Source: MFD04716-140 sp963703125
GTDB taxonomy: Bacteria > Bacteroidota > Bacteroidia > Flavobacteriales > Flavobacteriaceae
DNA length: 64,000 nucleotides
NCBI GenBank assembly: GCA_963703125.1
Contig: OY969790.1
Span: forward strand, 62,001-126,000
Direction of reading: 5' to 3'
This document shows, piece by piece, positions 44,670 to 53,696 of this stretch. The first letter of the stretch is position 1; each line of letters opens with the position of its first letter. The notes below the pieces were generated by a model. The model had not been told where the DNA came from. It saw only the letters and a program-made list of their open reading frames with translations, and did no database searches. The translations under genes were made by a program, and so were the position numbers.

Positions 44670-45377
44670 TTAGGATGGATTTTGATTAGGAGAATGTATT
44701 AACCTTTCATGTAAAGATTTTAATTTGTTTGCCGGATATCCCAATTTAAACAAGATGACCAATAGTAAATTGGACAAATTTACCCTGACATATGAATTGT
44801 TTTCATATTTGCGGGCGGATACGATCAAATCATTGTTTACTATTCTATAACGGATCCCATTTCTTTTCATTCTTTTGAAGAATTCAAAATCTTCCATCAC
44901 TACTTGCTCTATTTTGTAACCGTTGAGTTTGTCAAAAACGTTCTTTTTAATGAACAGGCACTGATCTCCACCACCTGTGAAGATACCGTCTTTATTTGTA
45001 AAGCAAGCATTTATTCTCAAGAAGAAATTATCCCTATCAAATTTATACGAAAAAAATCCCGCTTCGTAACCTTCCTCTATGGTTTTGGAAATATCACTTA
45101 TAAATGAATTTGGAGGAATAACATCGGCATGTAAAAAAACAAGTATCGCACCCTTCGCAACAGAAGCAGCTTCATTCATTTGAGAAGCCCGCCCCGTGCC
45201 TTGACATTTCAAGAATTGTACAGAACCATTCCCCTTTAAGTTCTCTGAGTGGTCATTATTTTTACTCGATAGGGCAATTATCAATTCGGTTGTATCATCA
45301 GGTAATTGTCCCAAATGATCTAACAATGAAATTAAATTCTGCTTTTCATTATGGGCGGGAATGATTATACTGATCAT
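44670..45377 (-). CDS. Family 2 glycosyltransferase (TIGR04283-type)
   Basis: 235 residues. N-terminal MISIIIPAHNEKQNLISLLD is the GT2 nucleotide-binding strand; GRASQMNEAASVAKGAILVF with the FLHADVIPP (Asp-containing) motif and GGGDQCLFIKKNVFDKLNGY follow. A C-terminal hydrophobic helix is present (NLLLVILFKLGYPANKL). The arrangement matches the TIGR04283 group linked to arsenosugar biosynthesis. No other arsenosugar genes are visible nearby, so that link is uncertain. It starts the minus-strand pair with the VOC gene. Confidence 0.82.
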   Translation of the reverse strand: MISIIIPAHNEKQNLISLLDHLGQLPDDTTELIIALSSKNNDHSENLKGNGSVQFLKCQGTGRASQMNEAASVAKGAILVFLHADVIPPNSFISDISKTIEEGYEAGFFSYKFDRDNFFLRINACFTNKDGIFTGGGDQCLFIKKNVFDKLNGYKIEQVVMEDFEFFKRMKRNGIRYRIVNNDLIVSARKYENNSYVRVNLSNLLLVILFKLGYPANKLKSLHERLIHSPNQNPS

Positions 45378-45513
45378 GTAAAATGTATTCTTTTTTCATG
45401 CTTTAAACAAGACTCACGAGTAAGGACTTAACCTCACTTCATATTTACGTAGCCTCTGAAAGAAAGGTTTTTATTATTTAACGACCAAACCTGACATCAT
45501 AATTCTACGTAAC

Positions 45514-45521
45514 TATGTTTG
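45514..45521 (+). promoter_or_regulatory. Possible -7 promoter element of the DUF547 gene
   Basis: TATGTTTG matches TAnnTTTG and lies 30 bases before the DUF547 start. No -33 partner is seen. Confidence 0.4.
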
Positions 45522-45551
45522 TATCAATATTACAATTCTAAAACAACTCTG

Positions 45552-46337
45552 ATGAAATCATTTTTGGATAAAATACTATTTACCTCGCTTTTGTCAATAA
45601 TTTTTCTGACAATGTGCCAAGCCCAGAAAAAATCATCAATTGTGGATTTTAATTCCTTCTCAGAGCAATTTTTAACAAAAGTTAAAAACAAGGAAAATAC
45701 AAATGAATTAAGGGCCAAACTCTATAATGTTTCAGTCGATGATCTTGAAAAAGGTCTAAAGACGGATGCGCAAAAAATAGCTTTTTGGGTCAATATATAC
45801 AATGCCTATATTCAGGTCATTTTATCGGAGAACCCAGATCTGTATAAAGATCGTGGTACTTTTTTCAAAAAGGAGCAGATTCCTTTGGCCGGAGAATTGA
45901 TTTCATTCGAAAAAATTGAACATGGAATTATCCGCAAATCGCAATGGCCATTAGGCCTTGGTAAGGTTAGAAAATTATTCCCTGACAGTTTTGAACGCAG
46001 GTTAAGGGTTGATGTACCCGATTTTCATATTCATTTTGCCTTAAACTGCGGGGCCAAAGATTGCCCACCTGTGGCCGTTTATACTCCAAAACGCCTAAAG
46101 GAACAATTTAACAAGGGAACGGAGAAGTACTTAAAACGTACCTCTGTTTATGATGCAAGTAAGGAAACAGTAGCCGTCACCTCATTGTTCAGTTGGTTCA
46201 GGGGTGATTTTGGAGGGGAGGACGGTGTAAAAACGATTCTCAAGGAATATGATATTATCCCAGCTACCAATGAAATAAACATCAATTATAAAGATTATGA
46301 CTGGACATTGGAATTAAACAACTTCATTGAGCTTTGA
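45552..46337 (+). CDS. DUF547-family exported protein
   Basis: 261 residues from ATG 45552, where the signal peptide (MKSFLDKILFTSLLSIIFLT) begins; the frame extends to 45519 without support. The DUF547 domain has KIAFWVNIYNAYIQVILSEN, IPLAGELISFEKIEHGIIRK and FHIHFALNCGAKDCPPVAVY, a pattern with conserved His, Cys and Arg residues. Function of the family is unknown. It lies 62 bases upstream of the MMPL exporter on the same strand, so a joint role in the envelope is possible. Confidence 0.87.
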   Translation: MKSFLDKILFTSLLSIIFLTMCQAQKKSSIVDFNSFSEQFLTKVKNKENTNELRAKLYNVSVDDLEKGLKTDAQKIAFWVNIYNAYIQVILSENPDLYKDRGTFFKKEQIPLAGELISFEKIEHGIIRKSQWPLGLGKVRKLFPDSFERRLRVDVPDFHIHFALNCGAKDCPPVAVYTPKRLKEQFNKGTEKYLKRTSVYDASKETVAVTSLFSWFRGDFGGEDGVKTILKEYDIIPATNEININYKDYDWTLELNNFIEL

Positions 46338-46399
46338 GGAACTTCCCCCATTTTGCTGCACCTTTGCAATACTTGCACAATTCAAAGTTTTAATGGTTT

Positions 46400-48658
46400 A
46401 TGCGGAGATTGATTGAATTAAAGAAAACAATAGTCGCCGTAATTATAGCGTTGGTTATAGCCTCGGTATTTTCTTTAAACAGCTTAAAATTCTCTTTCGA
46501 CTTCGATCAATTCTTTCCTGAAGGTGATGAAGACCTCATCTTCTATCAAAACTTCACCAAGGAATTTGGCAAGGATGATAGTTTTTTATTGATAGCCATA
46601 GAAAATGATGGGTCCGTATTCGAAAATGACTTCTTAGATCGTTTTCATAAATTTTCGTTAGGCGCGAAGAAATTGCCCTATGTCAAAGAAAGTCTATCAC
46701 TGACCACTTTGTTCTATCCACTAAAGACCTCATTTGGATATACCAAACTACCGATTATTCATCTGGGAGATTCAACCAAATATGATGCCGATTGGAAAAG
46801 GCTACAAAAAGATGGTCTATTCTTGAACTCATTAATCGACACAAAAGCGACCTCAATGATGGTTGCCCTTGAAACCGATGATGATTTAGATTACAGCCAG
46901 TCGGTTATGTTGCTAAGTGCGCTTCGCGAAGCCCTACAAAACGAAGGTATTTCAAATTACCATTTATTAGGTAGGTCATTTTTCTATGAGGCCATCGTTG
47001 AAATGCAAATCCGAGAAATTATGGTGACCTCGGCCATTGCCATCGTACTCGTATTTTTAATTCTATATGTGGTTTATAGGAGAATTTCGGTCGTTTTAAT
47101 ATCCATTATTTCTATTTCTTTCTCATTAGTACTGTTTTTAGGGGTATTGGCACTCTTAGGAAGGGAATTGAACGCAATGGCGGCTTTGTATCCTGTTCTA
47201 ATGCTCATTGTGGGTACCTCTGATGTTATTCATATTATGGACAACTTCTTAATGAAATTGCGTCGGGGAATAGCCAAGGAATCGGCCATCATATCGGCAA
47301 TGAAAGAAGTGGGACTCGTAACATTTTTGACTTCTGCAACCACTGTTGTGGGGTTCATTTCCTTAATGAGTTCTCGCCTACGAAGCATTAACGATTTCGG
47401 TATAAATTCGGCCATAGGTGTGTTGGTCGCCTATATAACGGTAGTTTTTTTTACGGGAGCCCTATTACTTTTGATTGATAGGGAATATTTGTTGCCCAAA
47501 GGAAACCCAACCCCAAAGTGGCCCATTTTTCTTTCCAGAATCAATCATTTCACAAAGCAGAATCCAGTTTCAATTTTGGTTGGCAGTGCCTTATTCGTAA
47601 TCATGTGCTTTTGGGGGATTTCTAAAATAAATACCAATTTCAAATTCAATGAAAATCTTCCAAGAGGAGGTCAAATAGCGATCGATTTCGATTTCTTTCA
47701 AAAAAATTATACCGGATTTAGGCCATTGGAGATAGCAATATCGGCTAAAAACGGAACAAAAGTGACGGACTTTGAGCTGGTAAAAGACATGGCTTTGGTG
47801 GAGGACAAATTAAAATCATTCGAGGCCATTGGGAATGTACAATCGCTTACATTGATCTATAAAGGCATTAACAGAGCGAATCACCTCAATAAACAGGAAT
47901 ATTTTGTCTTACCAGAATCAAACAGTGAATTTCAGAAATACAAGGCAGAATCACAGAAACTGGCCAGTAGGCAACTTAAAAAGTTTATCAATGAAGACGA
48001 AAGCAAAGCGCGCATTACCTCTCGAGTGCTTGATGTAGGAACCGACAGTCTTGCCCAAATTTATAGGGAAATCAACAAATTTGTGGCAACCCATACCGAT
48101 ACCACCGAATCCCAGTATCGCCTGACAGGGAAGGGAATGTTGTTGGACAAAAACTCTGTCTATGTTAGGGACAGTCTTATTAATGGATTGCTAATTGGTT
48201 TGCTGCTCGTATCTGTTTTATTGGCCTTTCTTTTCAAAGATTGGAGGCTGTTGTTGGTATCGCTTATTCCCAACCTTATTCCATTGCTCTTCGCCGGGGC
48301 ATTACTGGGTTTTTTGGGTATTCCCCTAGAGGCATCCATTGCCGTTGTTTTTGCCATTGTTTTTGGTATTGCCGTGGACGATACCATTCATTTTCTTGGT
48401 AAGTACAAAATTTGTAAATCGCTTGGAATTAGCGATGAGGAGGCCATGGACAAAACTTTCAGGGAAACGGGTAGGGCCTTGATTATTACTTCTTTAGTCC
48501 TATTTTTTGGATTTATGGTACTCTTGTTCTCAATTAACCGACCCAGTTTGGTTATTGGCCTATTGATAAGCATAACCTTATTATCGGCATTGGTAATGGA
48601 TTTACTACTGCTTCCGGTTCTGCTTAGAAAATTGGTTTATAGAAAAAATGTGCTTTAA
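46400..48658 (+). CDS. MMPL/RND-family exporter
   Basis: 752 residues, two repeats of a periplasmic domain and membrane bundle. The N-terminal anchor (KKTIVAVIIALVIASVFSLN) is followed by a first porter domain, a membrane block at about 205-360 (ILYVVYRRISVVLISIISIS, SAIGVLVAYITVVFF), a second periplasmic domain and a second block at about 595-740 (GLLIGLLLVSVLLAFLF, ASIAVVFAIVFGIAVDDTIH). The 'GIAVDDTIHFL' segment is typical of the MMPL/HpnN group, which moves lipids or hopanoids. The substrate is not known. Confidence 0.88.
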   Translation: MRRLIELKKTIVAVIIALVIASVFSLNSLKFSFDFDQFFPEGDEDLIFYQNFTKEFGKDDSFLLIAIENDGSVFENDFLDRFHKFSLGAKKLPYVKESLSLTTLFYPLKTSFGYTKLPIIHLGDSTKYDADWKRLQKDGLFLNSLIDTKATSMMVALETDDDLDYSQSVMLLSALREALQNEGISNYHLLGRSFFYEAIVEMQIREIMVTSAIAIVLVFLILYVVYRRISVVLISIISISFSLVLFLGVLALLGRELNAMAALYPVLMLIVGTSDVIHIMDNFLMKLRRGIAKESAIISAMKEVGLVTFLTSATTVVGFISLMSSRLRSINDFGINSAIGVLVAYITVVFFTGALLLLIDREYLLPKGNPTPKWPIFLSRINHFTKQNPVSILVGSALFVIMCFWGISKINTNFKFNENLPRGGQIAIDFDFFQKNYTGFRPLEIAISAKNGTKVTDFELVKDMALVEDKLKSFEAIGNVQSLTLIYKGINRANHLNKQEYFVLPESNSEFQKYKAESQKLASRQLKKFINEDESKARITSRVLDVGTDSLAQIYREINKFVATHTDTTESQYRLTGKGMLLDKNSVYVRDSLINGLLIGLLLVSVLLAFLFKDWRLLLVSLIPNLIPLLFAGALLGFLGIPLEASIAVVFAIVFGIAVDDTIHFLGKYKICKSLGISDEEAMDKTFRETGRALIITSLVLFFGFMVLLFSINRPSLVIGLLISITLLSALVMDLLLLPVLLRKLVYRKNVL

Positions 48659-48665
48659 AATTGCA

Positions 48666-48788
48666 CTATACTTTTTCGTAAATCACCAGTTCCTTCATTC
48701 TTTTTTGAAGCTTTAAATTGGCAGTTAGTATTTTAAATAGAAAGAACAGCATAATAAATATCCAAAAACCGAAAAAATAATATTCCAT
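48666..48788 (-). CDS. Tiny membrane protein (first of a pair)
   Basis: 40 residues from ATG 48788. It begins MEYYFFGFWIFIMLFFLFKI, one membrane helix, then a charged cytoplasmic tail (LKLQKRMKELVIYEKV). It closely resembles the small ORF at 48958-49065, which begins MEYLLFLLWISIMLFLLYRI: the shared framework is MEYxxFxxWIxIMLFxLxxI. Conservation of two neighbouring copies supports coding. No known family was recognised. Confidence 0.6.
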   Translation of the reverse strand: MEYYFFGFWIFIMLFFLFKILTANLKLQKRMKELVIYEKV

Positions 48789-48957
48789 AACAACCTATTT
48801 TAGTTAGTACCAAAATGTCTTTGAATGACATTTATTCATGAATACTTACGTAAAAAATGTGTTTAGGTTTTTACCACTGGTCCAATTTTCATATCGGTTA
48901 ATCTAATAATCAGGTACTTAGCTAAGGACGTTCAGGAAATAAATAGGCCATAAAGCA

Positions 48958-49065
48958 CTACTTCTTGGGACTTCTTAGTTTATCAAGAGTTTTGTGAGCT
49001 GCAACAATACGATACAGTAGAAATAGCATTATTGAAATCCACAACAAAAAGAGGAGATATTCCAT
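48958..49065 (-). CDS. Tiny membrane protein (second of a pair)
   Basis: 35 residues from ATG 49065: one membrane helix (MEYLLFLLWISIMLFLLYRI) and a basic tail (VAAHKTLDKLRSPKK). Its N-terminal 20 residues match the neighbouring small ORF at about half of the positions with the same MEY start. Together they look like a tandem duplicate of a small inner-membrane protein. Function unknown; it may modulate a larger membrane protein such as the MMPL exporter on the other strand, which is speculation. Confidence 0.6.
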   Translation of the reverse strand: MEYLLFLLWISIMLFLLYRIVAAHKTLDKLRSPKK

Positions 49066-49205
49066 GGCAACTTAGGTTTAGGTTAAATAGTTCGTCTTTA
49101 ACACTTGGGGCGTTTAAGATTTTCGGAATGTTAAACTTAAGAAAATCAATCCTAATTTCCTATACAAAAGTTAATAAAATCTTAAAGTCATCAAATTTAA
49201 ACCTT

Positions 49206-49240
49206 CAAAAAAGCACCATGACCTTTCGATCATGATGCTT
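49206..49240 (-). terminator. Terminator of the DUF4331-TonB operon
   Basis: On the minus strand AAGCATCATGA pairs with TCATGGTGCTT (one G-U pair) around an 8-base loop, followed by six T. It lies 47 bases after the receptor stop. Confidence 0.85.
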
Positions 49241-49286
49241 CAACTAAACATCAACCAACCTATTTTTCAAATTTTTAAAGAAAATT

Positions 49287-51551
49287 TTAAAATGTATAAC
49301 TCAAGCTGCCTTTCACAAAAAATGGAGTTCCAGGAGTAAAATGGATTTCTTCCACCGAAGCTATCTCGTTCTTTAGTCGTGACTCCGTTGCAAATTGTGT
49401 CTCATTCCATTCGGTGTCAAAAATATTATCTACGGAAAGACCGAATTGAACGTTTTTCGTGAGTTGATAGTTCATGTTCAAATCGGCTATAAAATACCCT
49501 TTGGCCACCAACGAATTATCCTCATTCGCTGGCCTATTGTCAAGATATCGATACCGTATGCCTCCCGAAAACTTTCCAAAATCGGTAAAGTTTAGTCCAC
49601 CCGCTATGGTTAAATCGGGTGCCAAGGGAATATAGTTTTGCTCTTTGGGTTCTTCAATGCTTTTTGCAATAGTGTACGTTATATCCGTATTGAAGAATAG
49701 TCCATCAATCAATTGATACCGCATCCCAAAGTCCCACCCGTATCTTTCTGTTTTTCCGCTGGGCTCAACGATTCCCGCATCCCCAACATATACAAATTCT
49801 TGCTCCAAATACAAATACCAAGCTGCCGTATTCATTATTAATTCAGGTGTAATTCGCCATATGGTACCCAAATCGGCTCCATAAGCCGCCGGAAGTATAT
49901 CCTTGGCGTTCCTGGCCACAACCACCCTAGTATCATTGGAATGAAAACCGATACCCGATTTTAGGAAGTATTGAATATCCTTACCCCTATTATATAATAC
50001 ATTAAGCTTGGGAGAAAAAATCGCTTTATTATTTTTTTGGTTTTCATATGCATCGCTCAACCCATCTACATAACCAAAATCAAAATAATCGATTCGCAAG
50101 GCAGGGTCAATTGTGAATCTTCCCACATTGGCCTCCATATTTATATAGCCAAAAGTATTGGTCTCCCGTACATCCCCGAGTTGAATGTTGTTTAGCACTT
50201 CTTTTCTGTTCAATGTATGGGACAGTTCATCATTCTTAATCACATCACTTCGGCAACCAGCACCAAGTTTTAAGATTAAGTCAGCGTTTCCCCAGCTCAA
50301 GTTCCTGTTTAGTTCTGCGTTGGAACCATACATATCTCGTGATTCCGATTGTTTTATTTGATCACCATTAATAGGGTCTTCCAAAAAAAACGTAAAATTG
50401 GAATACAGCAAAAAAGCATATTTACTGTAATAACTATTTATTCGAATAAATGTATCATCATCGAGAATCTTTCGGAATGAAAGATTTATATTATTACGAG
50501 AGGTAGATCCACCTTCGGTATCGTCAATAGCCCCAAATCTGGTAATTGAACCGTTCTCTACGGCTCTTTCCGGAATTTGCCCAGAGGCATCCCAAGTACT
50601 GGTAAAATGTGAAATTGTGGCAGATAGATTTCCTCCGTTCTTAAAATATCCAACATATTTTCCGAAAATATTCAATCTGGAAAAATTCTGTGACGACTCA
50701 AATGGACCATCAAATCTGGTAAGTTCAGTTGCAATATAGGCTTTGTCTTTGCGGGTATTTAGCAGATTGAACATCGCTAAACCCCTATTCCATCCAAAAT
50801 CGCCATACTCCAATTTTATCAGACCTTCATCTTCAACAGATTTCTTAGTTTCAAAATTTACGTAGCCGGCCGTACCAAAATTCCCGTACTTGGAATAATA
50901 TGGACCCTTGCCAAAATCAATTTTATCAATGGTTTCCGGAATTAAGAAATGTAGGTCCGCATAACCTTGACCATGTGCATGTGAGACCATATTAACGGGC
51001 ATTCCATCAACCGATAAAGCTATATCCGTACCATGATCAATATCAAATCCCCTCAAAAATAACTGTTCCGCTTTCCCACCCCCTGCATGCTGACCAATTA
51101 TAAGACCTGGCACTTTTTGTAAAATTTCCTGTGAGGATTTAACTGGGGATGTTCTCATGTCTATATCCGAAATCACCGAAAGACCATTTATTTGCGGACG
51201 AATTACCACTTCTGAAAGTTGAAGGGGAACTTCTTCCAAAATCAACTCAACATTATTGGCGATATCGTCTTGAGAAATCATATAATTCAATTTTTGAAAT
51301 CCGAAAGACCCTAGGAGCAAACTATCACCTACGCTTGTAGAGCTAATTTTAAAATTGCCATCCTCATTTGTGTGCGCATGGGTATTGGATGAAATATTCT
51401 GGATGTAAGCGCCCATTATAGGATTATGATCGGTATCCAATAGTTTTCCCTTAACTTCCTGGGAGATTAAGTTGTTCACTGAAAGTACCAACAAAAAGGT
51501 AATTGCGTAAACGTATAGTGTCATTGATTTGAAAGTTGTCATCTGTGTCAA
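49287..51551 (-). CDS. TonB-dependent receptor with carboxypeptidase-like N-terminal domain
   Basis: 754 residues from 51551; starts at 51542 or 51524 are equally plausible as the signal peptide (MTLYVYAITFLLVLSVNNLI) begins there. A CarboxypepD_reg-like domain (KGKLLDTDHNPIMGAYIQNI) is followed by the plug (SSQEILQKVPGLIIGQHAGG, RGFDIDHGTDIALSVDGMPV, NMVSHAHGQGYADLHFLIPE) and the barrel, ending GTPFFVKGSLSYTF. The His-rich plug motif (HAGGGKAEQLF, SHAHGQGY) marks a distinct receptor subgroup. The substrate is unknown. Last gene of the DUF4331 operon. Confidence 0.88.
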   Translation of the reverse strand: MTQMTTFKSMTLYVYAITFLLVLSVNNLISQEVKGKLLDTDHNPIMGAYIQNISSNTHAHTNEDGNFKISSTSVGDSLLLGSFGFQKLNYMISQDDIANNVELILEEVPLQLSEVVIRPQINGLSVISDIDMRTSPVKSSQEILQKVPGLIIGQHAGGGKAEQLFLRGFDIDHGTDIALSVDGMPVNMVSHAHGQGYADLHFLIPETIDKIDFGKGPYYSKYGNFGTAGYVNFETKKSVEDEGLIKLEYGDFGWNRGLAMFNLLNTRKDKAYIATELTRFDGPFESSQNFSRLNIFGKYVGYFKNGGNLSATISHFTSTWDASGQIPERAVENGSITRFGAIDDTEGGSTSRNNINLSFRKILDDDTFIRINSYYSKYAFLLYSNFTFFLEDPINGDQIKQSESRDMYGSNAELNRNLSWGNADLILKLGAGCRSDVIKNDELSHTLNRKEVLNNIQLGDVRETNTFGYINMEANVGRFTIDPALRIDYFDFGYVDGLSDAYENQKNNKAIFSPKLNVLYNRGKDIQYFLKSGIGFHSNDTRVVVARNAKDILPAAYGADLGTIWRITPELIMNTAAWYLYLEQEFVYVGDAGIVEPSGKTERYGWDFGMRYQLIDGLFFNTDITYTIAKSIEEPKEQNYIPLAPDLTIAGGLNFTDFGKFSGGIRYRYLDNRPANEDNSLVAKGYFIADLNMNYQLTKNVQFGLSVDNIFDTEWNETQFATESRLKNEIASVEEIHFTPGTPFFVKGSLSYTF

Positions 51552-51566
51552 TATCTCCAGTAAATT

Positions 51567-52841
51567 CTAAAGTGAACTAACCTTGTTTTCCATTAAAGGT
51601 CCCAGTTCGTAATAAGCACCTGTTAGCTCGGTCTTCAACTGTTTTACTTTTTCAGTTATTCCGGCAGCCTTATAAATCTCTGCAACTTTATAAAGTGTCT
51701 TGGGCTCAAAAGTTTTGCCATCAATATGTTTTTCAACTATTTCCAAGGCCTTTTGCTTTTCTCCCTTTTTTAGGTAACCATAGGCCAATAGGCCATAAGA
51801 TTCTGGAGTGGGCCTGTTGCTTACTTCCATTTTGCCAATCTCAATTGCTTTATCATATTGTTTGGTCTTGTCCAAATAAAGCGAGGCGTTATACGCATTG
51901 TACATAACCCCGTAGGCCGGATTCTTGACCGCTTTGAAATATGCATCAAGATTAGAAAGACTTTCAAATTCGTTGCCCATGTATTCAGCTATTTCCGACT
52001 TCAACAAATAATAATCAGGCGCTTGGTAGTTCTTAGTGACGGAATCCAATATTCGAAGTGCTTCAACGGGGTCTTTTTCATGTGAAAAAACAATCCATGC
52101 GATTCCTTTTTTAGCATAAGCGTTATGGGGATCCAATGCCAAGGCCTTTAGGTAATGATCATAAGAATCACTAATTCTACTCGCATGTCCATAATAGTCT
52201 GCCAAATTGGTATAGGCCCATAATTTTAGATCCTTATTTTTTGACTTCTCTACTTTTGCTCTAGCTATTTCCATAAATTTTATGGTCGTATCAAGATCTC
52301 CTTTATGGTCGTTCCATTTCGCCAAGCGAATCAAATATCCAAAATCTTCCATGTTTTTAATACTGTCCAGGTATTGGTGGGCAGTTTTATAATTGCCCAA
52401 CTCCATGTTTATGTCAAACATGAGTCCATTGGTGGCATTGCGATTTCCACCAATACGTTGAGCAGAGTCGGCAAACTGCAAAGCCTCTTTAAATCTGTGT
52501 TGGGAAATATAATTTCGTGCCAATGACCTGTAATAGCCAGGTCGGCCAATGGCGGCAATTTCCAAGGCCCTTTTTAATGCTTTTTCTGCCTTTTTTAAGT
52601 ATTGGATATCACCCGTACCTTGAAAGTATCTTTCATATTCACCTCCCACAATAGCAAAACTTAGAGTCTGCATGCTATCCGGTTTAATTTTCGAATCCCA
52701 AAGCTCAAAATATTTGGATGTAGTGGGCACTGTAATAGAAACGAAATATTTATCATAATCGTTTTGATCGGTAATTTTGCCTTCCTTATTGCCACATGAA
52801 AAGAGTAGCAAAACGCATAAAATTAAAATTGAATATTTCAT
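51567..52841 (-). CDS. TPR-repeat lipoprotein
   Basis: 424 residues from ATG 52841 (MKYSILILCVLLLFSCGNKE, lipobox FSC); the frame is open to 52895. At least six tetratricopeptide repeats are seen (for example DIQYLKKAEKALKRALEIAA, HRFKEALQFADSAQRIG, SDSYDHYLKALALDPHNAYA, KQYDKAIEIGKMEVSNRP). TPR lipoproteins bind partner proteins, probably the exported DUF4331 proteins or the receptor encoded next to it. It lies 15 bases upstream of the receptor gene. Confidence 0.88.
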   Translation of the reverse strand: MKYSILILCVLLLFSCGNKEGKITDQNDYDKYFVSITVPTTSKYFELWDSKIKPDSMQTLSFAIVGGEYERYFQGTGDIQYLKKAEKALKRALEIAAIGRPGYYRSLARNYISQHRFKEALQFADSAQRIGGNRNATNGLMFDINMELGNYKTAHQYLDSIKNMEDFGYLIRLAKWNDHKGDLDTTIKFMEIARAKVEKSKNKDLKLWAYTNLADYYGHASRISDSYDHYLKALALDPHNAYAKKGIAWIVFSHEKDPVEALRILDSVTKNYQAPDYYLLKSEIAEYMGNEFESLSNLDAYFKAVKNPAYGVMYNAYNASLYLDKTKQYDKAIEIGKMEVSNRPTPESYGLLAYGYLKKGEKQKALEIVEKHIDGKTFEPKTLYKVAEIYKAAGITEKVKQLKTELTGAYYELGPLMENKVSSL

Positions 52842-52922
52842 AATAGGTAGTGATGTTGCGTTGAAAAATTTAAAATAAGGGAGGACTTTTAACATCCTCC
52901 CTTACGCTCCTCTCTCATAGAC

Positions 52923-53672
52923 TTATTCAGGAGCTCCCAAATAAGGGAATGTTGTTGAAATATTGGCTGTTAAGCTTACACCATCGGAAGTCAGGCGAGG
53001 CAGCATTCCGCCATTTCCGTCATCCTGACCGCTAAAACGATCTCCTTCCATTCCTCCGAACAATAAAATCAAAGAGACATCAATCACGTCATCCTGCGGG
53101 GTTCTGCCTGTTAAACCCACTTCGTCACCATCTGGAACCAGTATTCTACCATCGTTATCCAAATCGGTGCCTGGGTTAAAATAAGTGGTAGGCGCATCAG
53201 GTGCTACCTCTAGTACATCGGAAGCTAAATAGCCTGTCAAGGTTGCGGCATCAAGACCTAAAATGTTATTTTCGTAGTTAACCGCTGCAGGGTCAGCTCC
53301 CAACAGTCCAGCATATACGTCATGATATTGTTCCAATCTTGCTTGAAAACCTGGTTGAAAAATAACGGCCATTTCAGAAGGAATGGTAATGTTATAATCA
53401 TCCTTGGCATCTCCATCAGCATTTAAAACTGTACTGATGCCTGGTCTGCCCATAAAATCAACTTGGGCGTAAGTTCCCGAAAAATCAATTGCCTCCATGC
53501 AAGGTGTACATGAGCCACCACAATCAACTCCAGTTTCGGTGCCATTCATAATACCATCATTACAGGCAGCCATAGCAATTGGCTGGTTGTAATCATCGTT
53601 ATTGCTACAAGACGCAAGTGTTGCCGCCGCAAACGTTGACAAGAACAAATATTTTATATTATTTAGTTTCAT
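52923..53672 (-). CDS. Cys-motif lipoprotein of the DUF4331 operon
   Basis: 249 residues. Signal with lipobox LASC (residue 22). An unusual short Cys-rich element follows (about residues 37-58, CNDGIMNGTETGVDCGGSC then TPC), a repeated 'GTETGVDCGG' pattern found at the N-termini of surface lipoproteins of marine flavobacteria. The C-terminal half (PEVAPDAPTTYFNPGTDLDN and DVIDVSLILLFGGMEGDRFS) resembles the C-terminal part of DUF4331 proteins. Next to a DUF4331 protein, TPR lipoprotein and TonB receptor, a surface or periplasmic binding role is inferred. Confidence 0.75.
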   Translation of the reverse strand: MKLNNIKYLFLSTFAAATLASCSNNDDYNQPIAMAACNDGIMNGTETGVDCGGSCTPCMEAIDFSGTYAQVDFMGRPGISTVLNADGDAKDDYNITIPSEMAVIFQPGFQARLEQYHDVYAGLLGADPAAVNYENNILGLDAATLTGYLASDVLEVAPDAPTTYFNPGTDLDNDGRILVPDGDEVGLTGRTPQDDVIDVSLILLFGGMEGDRFSGQDDGNGGMLPRLTSDGVSLTANISTTFPYLGAPE

Positions 53673-53696
53673 TTTATTAATTTTTAAAGGTTATTT

